A DNA stretch of 64,000 nt, taken from contig NZ_JARGDO010000001.1 of NCBI RefSeq assembly GCF_029211185.1, positions 97,414 through 161,413 of the forward strand. Reading direction: 5' to 3'. The first letter of the stretch is position 1. Each line of letters begins with the position of its first letter. Positions 17,448-26,153 of the stretch are shown here, in pieces. The notes under the pieces are model-generated. The model was not told the origin of the DNA. It did no database searches and saw nothing but the letters and a program-made list of their open reading frames with translations. This stretch comes from Tessaracoccus caeni (lineage in GTDB: Bacteria > Actinomycetota > Actinomycetes > Propionibacteriales > Propionibacteriaceae). A program made the position numbers and the translations under genes.

Positions 17448-18079
17448 AGCGCCAGCACCTCATCGGCGTGCTCGATCACGAACGGATCATGCGTGGCGAT
17501 CACCACCGTCCGCGATCCGCCCGTCGCCTCCGACAGCGCGCCAAGCACCTCCTCCGCGTTCGCACGGTCGAGGTTGCCGGTGGGCTCGTCGGCCAGCACC
17601 ACCGCCGGATCGGTGATCAACGCACGACACACCGCCACGCGCTGCGCCTGCCCACCGGAGATCTCGCCCGGCCGATGATCGGCGCGCGCCGCCACCCCCA
17701 TCTGATCCATCAACTCACGGGCGCGGCCCTCAATCTGCGCCGGGGTACCGCCGGCGTACAGCGCGGGCTCACGCACCGAATCGAGGATCGTCCTCGACGG
17801 ATCCAGCGCCGCGTCCTGAAATACGAACCCGATCCGGGTGGCCCGCAACCGGCTCCGCTGCCAATCGGGCAGCGCGCTCACCGGCTCACCGCCGAGCAGC
17901 ACCTGCCCCGCCGTCGGGGTGAGCATCAACCCCAGCACGTACAACAGCGTCGACTTTCCCCGCCCCGACGGCCCAGTGATCGCGGTCATCGCCCCCGGAC
18001 GAAACGCGTACTCCAGCCCGCCGAACAACTCCTCCGCGCCCTTGCGATAAGCAAACGACAGATCCTGGACCGCCAGCAT
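17444..18079 (-). CDS. MacB/LolD-type ABC transporter ATP-binding protein
   Basis: 211 residues. Walker A GPSGRGKST, Q-loop FVFQDAALDP, signature ISGGQAQRV, Walker B VVLADEPTGNLD, H-loop VVIATHDPFV. ADEPTGNLD is the hallmark of the MacB/LolD/FtsE group that pairs with FtsX-type permeases. ATG 18079 follows a purine-rich GGGGGG stretch. It lies 6 bp after the fusion-protein gene and overlaps the permease by 4 bp. Confidence 0.92.
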   Translation of the reverse strand: MLAVQDLSFAYRKGAEELFGGLEYAFRPGAMTAITGPSGRGKSTLLYVLGLMLTPTAGQVLLGGEPVSALPDWQRSRLRATRIGFVFQDAALDPSRTILDSVREPALYAGGTPAQIEGRARELMDQMGVAARADHRPGEISGGQAQRVAVCRALITDPAVVLADEPTGNLDRANAEEVLGALSEATGGSRTVVIATHDPFVIEHADEVLAL

Positions 18080-18085
18080 CGACGA

Positions 18086-19216
18086 TCACCCCCCTTCCTC
18101 GGACGCACCGGGCGAGGCCTCCGCGCCCGGGCTCTCAGCCGACGACGCGTCTTGCACGCCGACCTGCACCCGAACACCGGCCTCCAGGCCCTCGATCACC
18201 GCGATCCCCTGCCCGGACCCGAGCACAGTCACAGGCACCTCCCCCATCTCGGTCGTCACCATCGCCTGGCCCGACGGCGTGGTCCGCACCGCCGCCACCG
18301 GCACCACGACGCCCGTCACCTCGGGTATGACGATCACCTCGGAGCGCAGCGTCACCTGCTCGTCCAAAGGCAACGCACCACAGTCGTCGCCGCATACCTC
18401 GCCGCCCTCGGCACTGGCGAGATCGAAGACCATCTGTCCCGACTCATCCGAGCGCGACCCGAGGATCACTGCCTCCCACGCATGCTCCTCGAAGGAGACC
18501 TTGACCGTCGCCTCCGACGGCACCTGACGGGCCTGGTCCTGGGTGAGCGCCAGCACGAACTCGCGGGCACCAGTGGGGGCGCGCACCGCCTCTTCGCCAC
18601 CGGTCAGCACCCGGCCCGACGCGATCTCTTCACCCAAGCTGACCGTCACCGGCAGCTTCGGCAGCCCCACCAGCTCCCCCAGCACCACCACGCCGGACTG
18701 CGCGCGCCGCTCAGCCTTCTGCCACGCCTTCACGGCCGCCTCCGTGCGAGCGTCGAATATTCCGTCACTCTTACCAGAGAGGTGTCCCAGCTCCACGAGC
18801 AGTTCCTGCAGCGCTTTCACGTCGTCGCCGCGCACATCACGCTTCAGGTCGCGCCACAACGGCGTCTTCGCCTCCACCGCCCGCACCGGCACCTCTCCTA
18901 CCCGGTACAGCACATCGCCCAGGTCGACCTCACCGGCCCCAGTCTGCGTCACCACCCCGGACAAGCCATTGAACGCCACCGGCACCACCGGCTGACGCAG
19001 GGTCACCGAGTACTGCAACGAACGCCCCACCGAACCCTCGCTCGACGTGGCCCACACCGGCCCCGCAGCCGTCGGTGCATCCGTCGACGACGGCGCCAAC
19101 GCCACCCCGCCGGCCCACCACCCGAGTCCGCCGGCGATCACCACCAACAGCACCGTCACCACGATGCCGATCCCGCGACGTCGTTCGCTCCCCATCGGCT
19201 TCTCCACGGCGGCCAT
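18086..19216 (-). CDS. Membrane-fusion-type protein with peptidoglycan-binding domain
   Basis: 376 residues with an uncleaved N-terminal anchor (IGIVVTVLLVVIAGGLGWW), then a barrel/hairpin adaptor region, a peptidoglycan_binding_1 domain (DDVKALQELLVELGHLSG, DGIFDARTEAAVKAWQ), and C-terminal MacA/HlyD-like beta domains (VVVPVAAVRTTPSGQAMV). An acidic Ser/Pro tail ends the protein, and one Cys pair is present (EVCGDDCGA). Peptidoglycan-binding domains inserted in fusion proteins are typical of Gram-positive MacB-like exporters. ATG 19216 forms a TGATG overlap with the lipoprotein stop; GTG 19219 just before it is an equally possible start. Confidence 0.88.
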   Translation of the reverse strand: MAAVEKPMGSERRRGIGIVVTVLLVVIAGGLGWWAGGVALAPSSTDAPTAAGPVWATSSEGSVGRSLQYSVTLRQPVVPVAFNGLSGVVTQTGAGEVDLGDVLYRVGEVPVRAVEAKTPLWRDLKRDVRGDDVKALQELLVELGHLSGKSDGIFDARTEAAVKAWQKAERRAQSGVVVLGELVGLPKLPVTVSLGEEIASGRVLTGGEEAVRAPTGAREFVLALTQDQARQVPSEATVKVSFEEHAWEAVILGSRSDESGQMVFDLASAEGGEVCGDDCGALPLDEQVTLRSEVIVIPEVTGVVVPVAAVRTTPSGQAMVTTEMGEVPVTVLGSGQGIAVIEGLEAGVRVQVGVQDASSAESPGAEASPGASEEGG

Positions 19217-19938
19217 CACTGCGGAACGCTCGGGTAGAGGCCCTCAGGCTCGCGCGGGCACGCCTGATACACGCCGTCCCGGTACGCGGCGTCGGGACTC
19301 GCGTCCACGGAGGTATACGGACTCCACGCCGACTCCGACCCCAACGCCCACGCGTCGAGCCAGGTCTGCTCGCTCGGCGGCCCCGTCACCTGCACCCCCT
19401 GCTGCTCCAGGCACGGCATGCTCACCTCGACCCAATGCTGATACAACAGCTGCGCCGACTCCTCCGGCAGCGCCATCTGCTGGTACGGGTTGATCGGGTA
19501 CTGCATGTTGCACCGGTAGGCCGCGTAATTCAACGCCTCTCCCTGCTCCGGCGGCACATCGTCCACATTCAGCGAGCCGTCGGCAAATCCCTCGGCCGAG
19601 AAACCCGCCTCCGCCAGACAGCCGACGATCGCCTGAGCCCACTCGCTAGACGAGACCACCCGCACCATCGGCACATCGAGTTCACGATCCGACGCCAGCA
19701 GCCCCGCCTCCACCTTCTTCTCGGCCTGCTCACGCTCATCACGGCGCGCCCGCTCGACGAGATCGTCGAACGACGCACCCGCCATCGCCTCATCCCAGCT
19801 CTTCGGCAATCCTGAACGCTGCGAGGCACCGGCCGAACCCGACTCCGTCGGCGCGACACTCGGCGTATCCCCGGCAGGCGCACAGCCGACCAACGCGCAC
19901 GCCAACACGCCAACGAGAAACCTGCCACCACGAATCAC
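19216..19938 (-). CDS. Lipoprotein of unknown function
   Basis: About 240 residues. The frame opens at 20061, but I place the start at GTG 19938, where a lipoprotein signal begins (VIRGGRFLVGVLACALVGC, lipidated Cys at residue 20). The mature protein is acidic with a Ser/Thr/Pro linker, a helix rich in Glu/Arg/Lys, and several further Cys (IVGCLAEAG, YRCNMQYP, MPCLEQQG, QACPREP). No family recognised. It is coupled by TGATG to the membrane fusion protein, so it is probably an outer-face partner of the transporter, for example a ligand binder or an immunity-type lipoprotein (inference). Confidence 0.7.
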   Translation of the reverse strand: MIRGGRFLVGVLACALVGCAPAGDTPSVAPTESGSAGASQRSGLPKSWDEAMAGASFDDLVERARRDEREQAEKKVEAGLLASDRELDVPMVRVVSSSEWAQAIVGCLAEAGFSAEGFADGSLNVDDVPPEQGEALNYAAYRCNMQYPINPYQQMALPEESAQLLYQHWVEVSMPCLEQQGVQVTGPPSEQTWLDAWALGSESAWSPYTSVDASPDAAYRDGVYQACPREPEGLYPSVPQ

Positions 19939-20087
19939 AAGACGATCATCCCAAGAACGCAGATTCCCTGTCCCAGGAATGACGAACTGCAGCGAGCCCG
20001 AGCGAACCTCATCACCACAACCCATTTCAGCACGCACTTTCACAGGACCACCCGCAAGCATCAGAGACCTTCAATACGAACACGACG

Positions 20088-20126
20088 TTTGCCCCGCGAC
20101 GCCCACCAGGCGTCGCGGGGCAAACA
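20088..20126 (-). terminator. Strong hairpin between the secreted peptide gene and its transporter genes
   Basis: A perfect 16-bp stem (20088-20103 with 20111-20126), 7-nt loop. On the minus strand it is followed by cgtcgtgttc rather than a T-run. It can act as a partial terminator that keeps transporter expression below that of the secreted peptide gene. Confidence 0.75.
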
Positions 20127-20211
20127 GTCGTCCATAGACCACTCACAAGGACAGAGCCGACATCACTACACAGAGGCGAAGCCCTGCGGCAAGCAGAAGA
20201 ACCGCCCGAAG

Positions 20212-20550
20212 TCAGGATCCACAGACCTTTCCAGGCGGGCAGTAGCAGCCCGCAGTATGCGCAGAGAACGAACCCGCAGTCCAGGCCAACGCATTCACAT
20301 CTCCGGACTGATTGGACTTGCTCGTCGCATAAGTACCACCAGACGACTTCGCCCCACGGAAAACACCGTTGTAGTAGTGCTCGACAGTCTTTCCTGACGT
20401 CGTCGTCGTGCTCATATTCGCCGTCTTTCCGACCCCGCAGTCCACAGTTCGACTCCAAGAGTCGGCATTTGCAGGCAGCGCAGTTGCGAAAACAACAGCA
20501 CCGGCTGCTACAGTCGCACACAACCTTCGGAGCATCTTGTTGATGTACAT
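20212..20550 (-). CDS. Small secreted Cys-rich protein, bacteriocin-like
   Basis: 112 residues. A clear signal peptide (MYINKMLRRLCATVAAGAVV, cleavage near ANA-D) is followed by an 83-residue mature chain rich in Ser, Thr, Gly and Asn, with four Cys: one early (RTVDCGVG) and three in the tail GCYCPPGKVCGS. There are several Tyr and two Trp. GGAAAGGGGAAAG before the ATG is a strong ribosome-binding site. Size, export signal and position ahead of a peptidoglycan-binding MacB-like transporter and lipoprotein recall lactococcin 972-type or other Sec-dependent bacteriocin loci, but I cannot show homology. A strong hairpin separates it from the transporter genes. Confidence 0.75.
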   Translation of the reverse strand: MYINKMLRRLCATVAAGAVVFATALPANADSWSRTVDCGVGKTANMSTTTTSGKTVEHYYNGVFRGAKSSGGTYATSKSNQSGDVNALAWTAGSFSAHTAGCYCPPGKVCGS

Positions 20551-20836
20551 CTTTCCCCTTTCCTGAGTTTCGACCGAAACCTCTTCGACCTGCTTCTAAA
20601 ATTGACAACAACCTACCGGCCAGGGACAACACACGGTTCGTGGCAGCTGAGAATGCCCCAAGGGCGACAGCATCACCCACAAGGGCGATACTCCTGGAGA
20701 TCCCACATCCCAACCCAAGGAACCACTTCGCAACAAACAGCTTCGAGGACCGCTCACTAGGGAGTTATTCGTGGGTTAGTTGGTCGACCTCCGAGTTACC
20801 AGCGGCCCTGTCACGTTACTAGCACAACATGAGTCC
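20551..20836. other. Regulatory region upstream of the secreted Cys-rich protein
   Basis: No gene seen. AT-rich stretch near 20596-20610 is the likely minus-strand -10 region. Two direct repeats (20659-20667 and 20680-20688) lie upstream of it. ORFs across this stretch lack ribosome-binding sites. Confidence 0.5.
20659..20688 (-). promoter_or_regulatory. Direct repeats with two-turn spacing, possible response-regulator site
   Basis: The 9-mer caagggcga occurs at 20659-20667 and again at 20680-20688, 21 bp apart, on the same DNA face. It lies about 110-140 bp upstream of the secreted-protein start. A binding site for the adjacent NarL-type regulator is an inference. Confidence 0.35.
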
Positions 20837-20974
20837 TTATTGACATCCTGGCCAGGTGGGGAAATAGCGGCATATGCTAGGTGGTGGTGGCGCAGGATCC
20901 GACATAGACGCGCTAACGACACCTTGACCACCCAGCAGCCCCAGCACCATCCACAGCGTTGCGATCACTTTCAT
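20837..20974 (-). CDS. Short secreted peptide precursor with a Cys-to-Cys core (45 codons)
   Basis: A 45-residue precursor: basic start and hydrophobic core MKVIATLWMVLGLLGG, cleavage expected near VVSA-S, then a mature segment of about 23 residues, SMSDPAPPPP followed by SICRYFPTWPGCQ. The two Cys frame an aromatic/Pro loop (CRYFPTWPGC), fit for a disulphide-closed ring. A weak GAAAG lies 10 nt before the ATG. It is divergent from the sensor kinase and upstream of the secreted Cys-rich gene on the same strand. Likely roles are a signal peptide for the kinase, or a second bioactive peptide; both are inference. It could be a chance ORF, but the signal-peptide layout argues against that. Confidence 0.55.
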   Translation of the reverse strand: MKVIATLWMVLGLLGGQGVVSASMSDPAPPPPSICRYFPTWPGCQ

Positions 20975-21101
20975 GAGGCGTAATCTTTCAGGAGAGTCAG
21001 AGGCTGCGCGAGGAGGTGCCCCGTCGTCTACCCGACCGGGCAGCGCTGCAGATGAAGAACTGTCCATACGGGCAGTCAGGTACGAGGAGGAGGCCCGAGG
21101 A

Positions 21102-22193
21102 GTGGATACAGCGGACAGCCAGATACGGCGTCAGCTCTCAGGGCGACTCGATGTGCTATTAGCAGTCACCGGCGCCGCACTTGCAACCCTGCTGAACCTC
21201 TCGCACGGCGAGATTGCCTCAGTTGCGCTCGACCTGGTTGCCTACACCGCAGCCGCCTGCATAGTGCGATGGCCTACCGGAGGGGGCATCGTCCTGGCGA
21301 GCACTCTCCTTCTCCTTGTGTTACTTCCGCCGGGCTGGCTCACGGTCGCGGAGTATGCGGCCTTAATTCCCGTGCTTGGAGCCGGCCTGCGTGGCGAACG
21401 ACGAAAGCGACTCTGGATGACCGTCCTCTACGGCGCGATTCTCAGCGCGGTGGTCGTACGGGAACTCCAGGGGAGCTCCCCGGGGCGTATCCTCGTGGGC
21501 TTGATGCTTTGGGGCGGCATGTTTGCCTTTATGTGGGTCATCGGCGACTTCTTCACGGCCTACCGACAAGCACAGGAGAAAGCCCGTGCTGCGGCTCTCC
21601 AGCAGCAACGCGTCGAGCTCGCCAGGGAACTGCACGACACCGTCGCGCGCGAACTCAGCAGGGCCTCTCTTCGAGCGCAAGCCATTCAGCAGGGCCACCC
21701 AACAGCAAATCTTGAGCCCATCCTGGCTGGCATCCAGCGCGCATCGGGCCAACTGCGATGGATGATGTCGCTTCTCCGGGAACCGGGTACCACCGCTCCT
21801 GGCCTTCCTACTACCACCGATGCGAAGGGGATCATCGACGAAGCGGAGCGAGCCTTGACCGAACAAGGGTTCACCGTCGCCAGCAGCTTCGACGGAGACC
21901 TGTCACGGATACCCACCGCCCTCCTACCGGTTCTCCGCTCAGCCGTCGGCGAAGCCTGCGCAAACATCGAGCGTCATGCCGATCCCGCTCGGCCATGTGC
22001 CATAGTGTTCAGCGTTGACCAGGACGGCATCGATGGCGTGTTCATCAACGGACTCAAGAAGTCTGCTGCTCCTGCCTCTGCGCGGGGCATGGGACTGGAT
22101 GGGTTGCAGGAGCGACTCAGCTTGGTCGGCGGAGAACTCAGCGTCGGAGTGAAAGGATCGCAGTGGACCACCAGGATCAGCATCCCGGCGTAA
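21102..22193 (+). CDS. NarL-type sensor histidine kinase
   Basis: A membrane sensor kinase of about 363 residues. Five to six transmembrane helices occupy residues 15-155, with little extracytoplasmic sequence. The HisKA_3 dimerisation domain has the phospho-acceptor His in ARELHDTVARE (His178 from this start), and the HATPase domain has GEACANIERHADP (N-box) and GMGLDGLQERL (G-box). GTG 21102 is chosen because GAGGAGGAGG lies 8 nt upstream; ATG 20973 opens the frame but has no ribosome-binding site and would add a polar tail. It overlaps the regulator gene by 31 bp. Divergent from the short peptide gene, which suggests peptide sensing (inference). Confidence 0.88.
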   Translation: MDTADSQIRRQLSGRLDVLLAVTGAALATLLNLSHGEIASVALDLVAYTAAACIVRWPTGGGIVLASTLLLLVLLPPGWLTVAEYAALIPVLGAGLRGERRKRLWMTVLYGAILSAVVVRELQGSSPGRILVGLMLWGGMFAFMWVIGDFFTAYRQAQEKARAAALQQQRVELARELHDTVARELSRASLRAQAIQQGHPTANLEPILAGIQRASGQLRWMMSLLREPGTTAPGLPTTTDAKGIIDEAERALTEQGFTVASSFDGDLSRIPTALLPVLRSAVGEACANIERHADPARPCAIVFSVDQDGIDGVFINGLKKSAAPASARGMGLDGLQERLSLVGGELSVGVKGSQWTTRISIPA

Positions 22194-22810
22194 GGCCTCC
22201 CATCACCGTCATGATCGTTGACGATGACCTCCTGGTTCGGACTATGGCGGCGATGCTGCTCGAACCACGCAACGATCTCCACATTCGCGGAACGTTCTCG
22301 AGTGGCCCCGAAGCGCTCGCCGCCGCCACCGACAACCCTCCCGACGTGATGGTTGTGGACATCTCAATGCCACACATGAGCGGAATCGAGCTCACTACAC
22401 AGGCACGCAAGCGGCTCCCCGAGACAAGGGTCTTGGCATATACCTCCCTGGCAGATCAGCAATCGGTGTCCGCGATGCTGCGCGCCGGCGCGTCCGGTGT
22501 CGTGTACAAGGAGGCGTCCGTCGGAGCGCTTGCAGATGCCATCGTGACGACGCACTCCGGCCTAGCCGTGTTATCCCCATGCTTCAGTAAGACGCTGCCC
22601 GTTCAGGAACCGAAGGAGCAGCTATCGGCCACGGAGTCTGAGTTGCTACGACTCGTGAGTCAAGGACTGACCAATGAGCAGATCGCACCCAAGGTGTGTT
22701 TGAGTGCCTCCACGGTGAAGTACCACCTCTCCAAGCTCTCCGAGAAACTCGGTGCTCGCAACCGGGTGGCACTTGCCGTCACCGCGGTTCGCATGGGTCT
22801 CGCCGACTAG
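22163..22810 (+). CDS. NarL/LuxR-type response regulator
   Basis: 215 residues. Receiver domain with VDDD acidic pocket, phospho-acceptor Asp66 in VVDISMP, Thr in AYTSLAD and Lys in VVYKEA; LuxR-type helix-turn-helix at the C-terminus (LSATESELLRLVSQGLTNEQ, LSASTVKYHLSKL). GTG 22163 is preceded by AAAGGA at 5-nt spacing and lies inside the end of the kinase gene, so the pair is translationally linked. Likely targets are the transporter and secreted-protein genes on the other strand (inference). Confidence 0.92.
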   Translation: MDHQDQHPGVRPPITVMIVDDDLLVRTMAAMLLEPRNDLHIRGTFSSGPEALAAATDNPPDVMVVDISMPHMSGIELTTQARKRLPETRVLAYTSLADQQSVSAMLRAGASGVVYKEASVGALADAIVTTHSGLAVLSPCFSKTLPVQEPKEQLSATESELLRLVSQGLTNEQIAPKVCLSASTVKYHLSKLSEKLGARNRVALAVTAVRMGLAD

Positions 22811-22826
22811 AACCGGTTGCGGCGGC

Positions 22827-24668
22827 TCAGTCGAACTTGCGGGCGGCGCCCTTGTCGGCGGACTGGGCCATCGAGCCGTAGATGCGCAGCGCGGTGGACA
22901 CCTTGCGGTCGCGGTTCACCGGCTTCCAGCCCCGAGCATCTGCTGCCCGACGGCGCTCGGCCAGGGTGGCGTCGTCGACGTTCAGGGTGATCGAGCGGTT
23001 CGGGATGGAGATGGTGATCGAGTCGCCGTCTTCCACCAACCCGATCGTGCCACCCGATGCCGCCTCCGGGGAGACGTGGCCGATCGACAGGCCGGACGAG
23101 CCGCCGGAGAACCGGCCGTCGGTGATCAGGGCGCACTTAGGGCCGAGGCCCAGGCCCTTCAAGTACGACGTGGGGTACAGCATCTCCTGCATACCCGGAC
23201 CACCCTTGGGGCCCTCGTAGCGGACGATGACGATGTCGCCTTCCTTCACCCGCTTGCTGAGGATGGCCGTCACGGCGTCCTCCTGCGACTCCGTGACCAC
23301 GGCCGTGCCGGTGAACTCCCACTGGTGCTCGGGCACACCGGCGGTCTTGACGATGGCGCCATCAGGAGCGAGGTTGCCCTTCAGCACGGCCAGGCCGCCG
23401 TCGGCCGTGTAGGGGTGATCGGTGGAGCGGATGCAGCCGCCGTCGGAGTCGGTGTCCAGGGTGTCCCAGCGGTTGGTCGACGAGAACGCCTCCGTGGTGC
23501 GCACGCCGCCCGGGGCGGCGTGGAACAGCTCGACGGCGTACTCGGATGCGCTACCGCCTCGGATGTCCCAGTCCCCCAGCCAGGCGTCGAGGTCGGGCGA
23601 ATGCACGGCGTGCACGGCGGTCTGCAGCTTGCCTCCGCGATGCAGTTCGCCGAGGATCGCGGGGATGCCGCCGGCACGGTGCACGTCCTCCATGTAGTAG
23701 CGGTTGGAGTTGGGCGCCACCTTGGCCAGGCACGGGGTGACGCGGCTGATCGCGTCGATGTCGTCCTGGTCGAAGTCGACGCCGGCCTCCTGAGCAGCGG
23801 CCAGCAGGTGCAGCACGGTGTTGGTGGAGCCGCCCATCGCCACGTCCAGGGTCATGGCGTTGGTGAACGCCTCCTTGGTAGCGATCGACAGCGGCAGCAC
23901 CGTCTCATCGTCCTGGTCGTAGTAGCGGCGCGCCAGCTCGACGACGAGCTTGCCGGCCCGCTGGAACAACTCCTTGCGCGCCGAGGCGGTGGCCAGCGTC
24001 GAGCCGTTGCCGGGCAGCGCAAGGCCGATGGCCTCCAGCAGGCAGTTCATCGAGTTGGCGGTGAACATGCCAGAGCAGGAGCCACACGTGGGGCAGGCGC
24101 TCTCCTCGATGCGCTGCAGCTCATCGTCGGTGACGTTGGGATCCACGGCGGAGGTCATGGCGTCGACGAGGTCGAGGGAGGTGACGACGGTGCCGCCCTC
24201 CTTGACGACGGCCTTACCGGCCTCCATCGGGCCGCCGGAGACGAACACCGTCGGGATATTCAGGCGCAGTGCGGCCAGGAACATGCCGGGGGTGATCTTG
24301 TCACAGTTGGAGATGCACACCAGCGCGTCGGCGCAGTGCGCGTTGACCATGTACTCGACGGAGTCGGCGATCAGCTCGCGGCTGGGCAGCGAGTACAGCA
24401 TGCCGCCATGACCCATGGCGATGCCATCGTCGACGGCGATCGTGTTGAACTCGCGCCCCACACCGCCGGCCTCGGCGATCGACTCGCTCACCAGCGCACC
24501 CATGTTGCGCAGATGCACGTGGCCCGGCACGAACTGGGTGAAGGAGTTCGCCACGGCCACGATCGGCTTGCCGAAATCCTCCGAGCCCATTCCGGTGGCG
24601 CGCCACAGCGCGCGAGCTCCGGCCATGTTGCGACCGTGGGTCGATGTGCGAGACCTCAAAGCTGGCAT
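22827..24668 (-). CDS. ilvD: Dihydroxy-acid dehydratase
   Basis: Converts 2,3-dihydroxy-isovalerate and 2,3-dihydroxy-3-methylvalerate to the 2-oxo acids in valine and isoleucine synthesis. 613 residues, the usual length. Fe-S cluster Cys are seen in [10 protein letters not shown] and [18 protein letters not shown]; further family motifs are [25 protein letters not shown], and [20 protein letters not shown]. The start ATG 24668 ([20 protein letters not shown]) is the conserved one and has GGAG upstream; the frame runs on to 24728 without support. No other ilv genes are adjacent. Confidence 0.97.
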   Translation of the reverse strand: MPALRSRTSTHGRNMAGARALWRATGMGSEDFGKPIVAVANSFTQFVPGHVHLRNMGALVSESIAEAGGVGREFNTIAVDDGIAMGHGGMLYSLPSRELIADSVEYMVNAHCADALVCISNCDKITPGMFLAALRLNIPTVFVSGGPMEAGKAVVKEGGTVVTSLDLVDAMTSAVDPNVTDDELQRIEESACPTCGSCSGMFTANSMNCLLEAIGLALPGNGSTLATASARKELFQRAGKLVVELARRYYDQDDETVLPLSIATKEAFTNAMTLDVAMGGSTNTVLHLLAAAQEAGVDFDQDDIDAISRVTPCLAKVAPNSNRYYMEDVHRAGGIPAILGELHRGGKLQTAVHAVHSPDLDAWLGDWDIRGGSASEYAVELFHAAPGGVRTTEAFSSTNRWDTLDTDSDGGCIRSTDHPYTADGGLAVLKGNLAPDGAIVKTAGVPEHQWEFTGTAVVTESQEDAVTAILSKRVKEGDIVIVRYEGPKGGPGMQEMLYPTSYLKGLGLGPKCALITDGRFSGGSSGLSIGHVSPEAASGGTIGLVEDGDSITISIPNRSITLNVDDATLAERRRAADARGWKPVNRDRKVSTALRIYGSMAQSADKGAARKFD

Positions 24669-24757
24669 GAGACAAGTACTCCTAAACGAAACGGAACGAA
24701 GAGAGTCTACTCCGCGCGGCCCTCCCACCCGATCCCCTCGCCTGACAAGATGGTGGG

Positions 24758-25033
24758 ATGAAGAGAGTGCGAGCCGTCATCACGGGCTGGGTGCAAGGCG
24801 TGGGGTACCGGTACTCCCTGTGGATCGTCGCCGATCGCGCAGGCCTCAGCGGCTGGGTGCGCAACCGCTATGACGGCTCGGTCGAGGCCGAACTGGAGGG
24901 ACCACCCGAGGCCGTCGACGAGGTCATCGAGTGGACGTTCAAGGGCCCACCGAGCGCACGAGTGACCAACGTCACCCTCACCAATCTCGTTCCGACCGGC
25001 GAGGTGGGTTTCAACGTCCGTCACGACGCCTAG
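24758..25033 (+). CDS. acyP: Acylphosphatase
   Basis: A 91-residue acylphosphatase that hydrolyses carboxyl-phosphate bonds. The active-site loop is GWVQGVGYR with catalytic Arg18, and the second catalytic residue is Asn36 in GWVRN. The rest fits the small alpha/beta sandwich, and the length is normal. CAAGAT ends 6 nt before the ATG; GGTGGG directly before it is too close for a usual ribosome-binding site, so a leaderless start is possible. Divergent from ilvD. Confidence 0.93.
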   Translation: MKRVRAVITGWVQGVGYRYSLWIVADRAGLSGWVRNRYDGSVEAELEGPPEAVDEVIEWTFKGPPSARVTNVTLTNLVPTGEVGFNVRHDA

Positions 25034-25049
25034 GACCTGGATAAGTGGC

Positions 25050-25055
25050 TAACCT
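25050..25055 (+). promoter_or_regulatory. -10 box of a leaderless promoter (polyprenyl synthase)
   Basis: TAACCT ends 6 nt before ATG 25062; no ribosome-binding site between them. Confidence 0.55.
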
Positions 25056-25061
25056 TGGTCC

Positions 25062-26153
25062 ATGCCGCGAGACTTCGCCCCTTCGACACCGCTGAACGAC
25101 GCCTTCCTCGGCGCCGTCGGGGAATCCATCGACGCCTTCCTCGACGCCCAGCGTCCCGCGCTGGAACAGATCGGCTCGGAGGCGATGCTCGACGTCGCAC
25201 GCGGCTTCACGAGCGGTGGCAAACGACTCAGGCCGGCGTTCTGCTATTGGGCCTATGTGGCCGTCGCCGGTACGCCTTCCGATGAGTTGTCGTTGGTCCA
25301 GCTGGCCTCCTCCCTCGACCTGCTGCACGTCTCGGCCTTGGTGCACGACGATCTGATCGACGCCGCCGACACGCGACGCGGCCTGCCCGCAGCGCATCGC
25401 CAGTTCGAGAATCTGCACCGCGACAACGGCGGACGGGGCTCCGGGCAGGAGTTCGGCGTCTCCTCCGCGATCCTGCTCGGCGACCTGCTGCTGATGTGGA
25501 GCATCGAGATGGCCGACTCCTGCGGCGCGCCCCACCTCGATCGGGCCCTGCCGCTGCTGGCCGCAACCCGGACGGAGGTCACGGCGGGACAGTACCTCGA
25601 CGTCGCCACCCAGTACGGACTCGCCGGCGCCACCGGCATCGACGCCGAACTCGACGTGGCGCGACGCGTCCTGGAATACAAGTCGGCCCGCTACAGCGTG
25701 CGTCGCCCCATCCAGATCGGCGCCGCACTGGGCGCCGCGCCCGAGGATCTGGTCGAGACGCTGGGCGAATTCGGCTCGCTCACCGGACGCGCGTTCCAGT
25801 TGCGCGACGATCTGCTCGGCGTCTTCGGAGACCCGGCCCGCACCGGCAAGCCCTGGGCGGGCGACCTCCGCGAGGGCAAGCGCACCGTGCTCGCCCTCAC
25901 CGCGCTCAGCCGCGCGACCCAGGCCCAGGCAGGGGTGCTCTCCGCCGTGCTGGGCAGCCAGGACGCGGCCGACGAACTGCTCGCCGACGCGGTCACCGTC
26001 ATCGAGGACACCGGCGCGCGGCACGACGTCGAAACCATGATCGACGACGGCCTGAGCCGCGCGCTCGAGATCCTCGACGGTGCGGAGATCACCCCCGAGG
26101 GACGCACGGCGCTTTCGCGATTGGCCGAACTGAGTGTCCGGCGTGCCAGCTGA
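25062..26153 (+). CDS. idsA: trans-Polyprenyl diphosphate synthase (geranylgeranyl-type)
   Basis: Condenses isopentenyl diphosphate with allylic diphosphates to make C15-C20 or longer prenyl chains. 363 residues. Motifs: GGKRLRPAF, first Asp-rich motif [13 protein letters not shown] (Asp96-97), GDLLLMWS, and second Asp-rich motif [13 protein letters not shown]. Chain length cannot be judged with confidence; the position next to a PASTA kinase gene and aroG matches mycobacterial idsA2. The start follows a TAACCT box by 6 nt. The stop overlaps the start of the P-type ATPase gene, so the two are coupled. Confidence 0.93.
   Translation: MPRDFAPSTPLNDAFLGAVGESIDAFLDAQRPALEQIGSEAMLDVARGFTSGGKRLRPAFCYWAYVAVAGTPSDELSLVQLASSLDLLHVSALVHDDLIDAADTRRGLPAAHRQFENLHRDNGGRGSGQEFGVSSAILLGDLLLMWSIEMADSCGAPHLDRALPLLAATRTEVTAGQYLDVATQYGLAGATGIDAELDVARRVLEYKSARYSVRRPIQIGAALGAAPEDLVETLGEFGSLTGRAFQLRDDLLGVFGDPARTGKPWAGDLREGKRTVLALTALSRATQAQAGVLSAVLGSQDAADELLADAVTVIEDTGARHDVETMIDDGLSRALEILDGAEITPEGRTALSRLAELSVRRAS

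Noticed and set aside
20212-20550. Firm call of a lactococcin 972-family bacteriocin
   Set aside because: Size and context fit, but the mature sequence, with its CxC-rich tail, does not clearly match that family by eye.
20027-20713. 228-codon minus ORF with many Cys across the secreted-peptide gene
   Set aside because: Different frame over the real 112-residue gene and its terminator; the Cys are a frame artefact and no signal peptide is present.
22752-24761. 669-codon plus ORF opposite ilvD
   Set aside because: Mirror frame of ilvD; no domain and no start signal.
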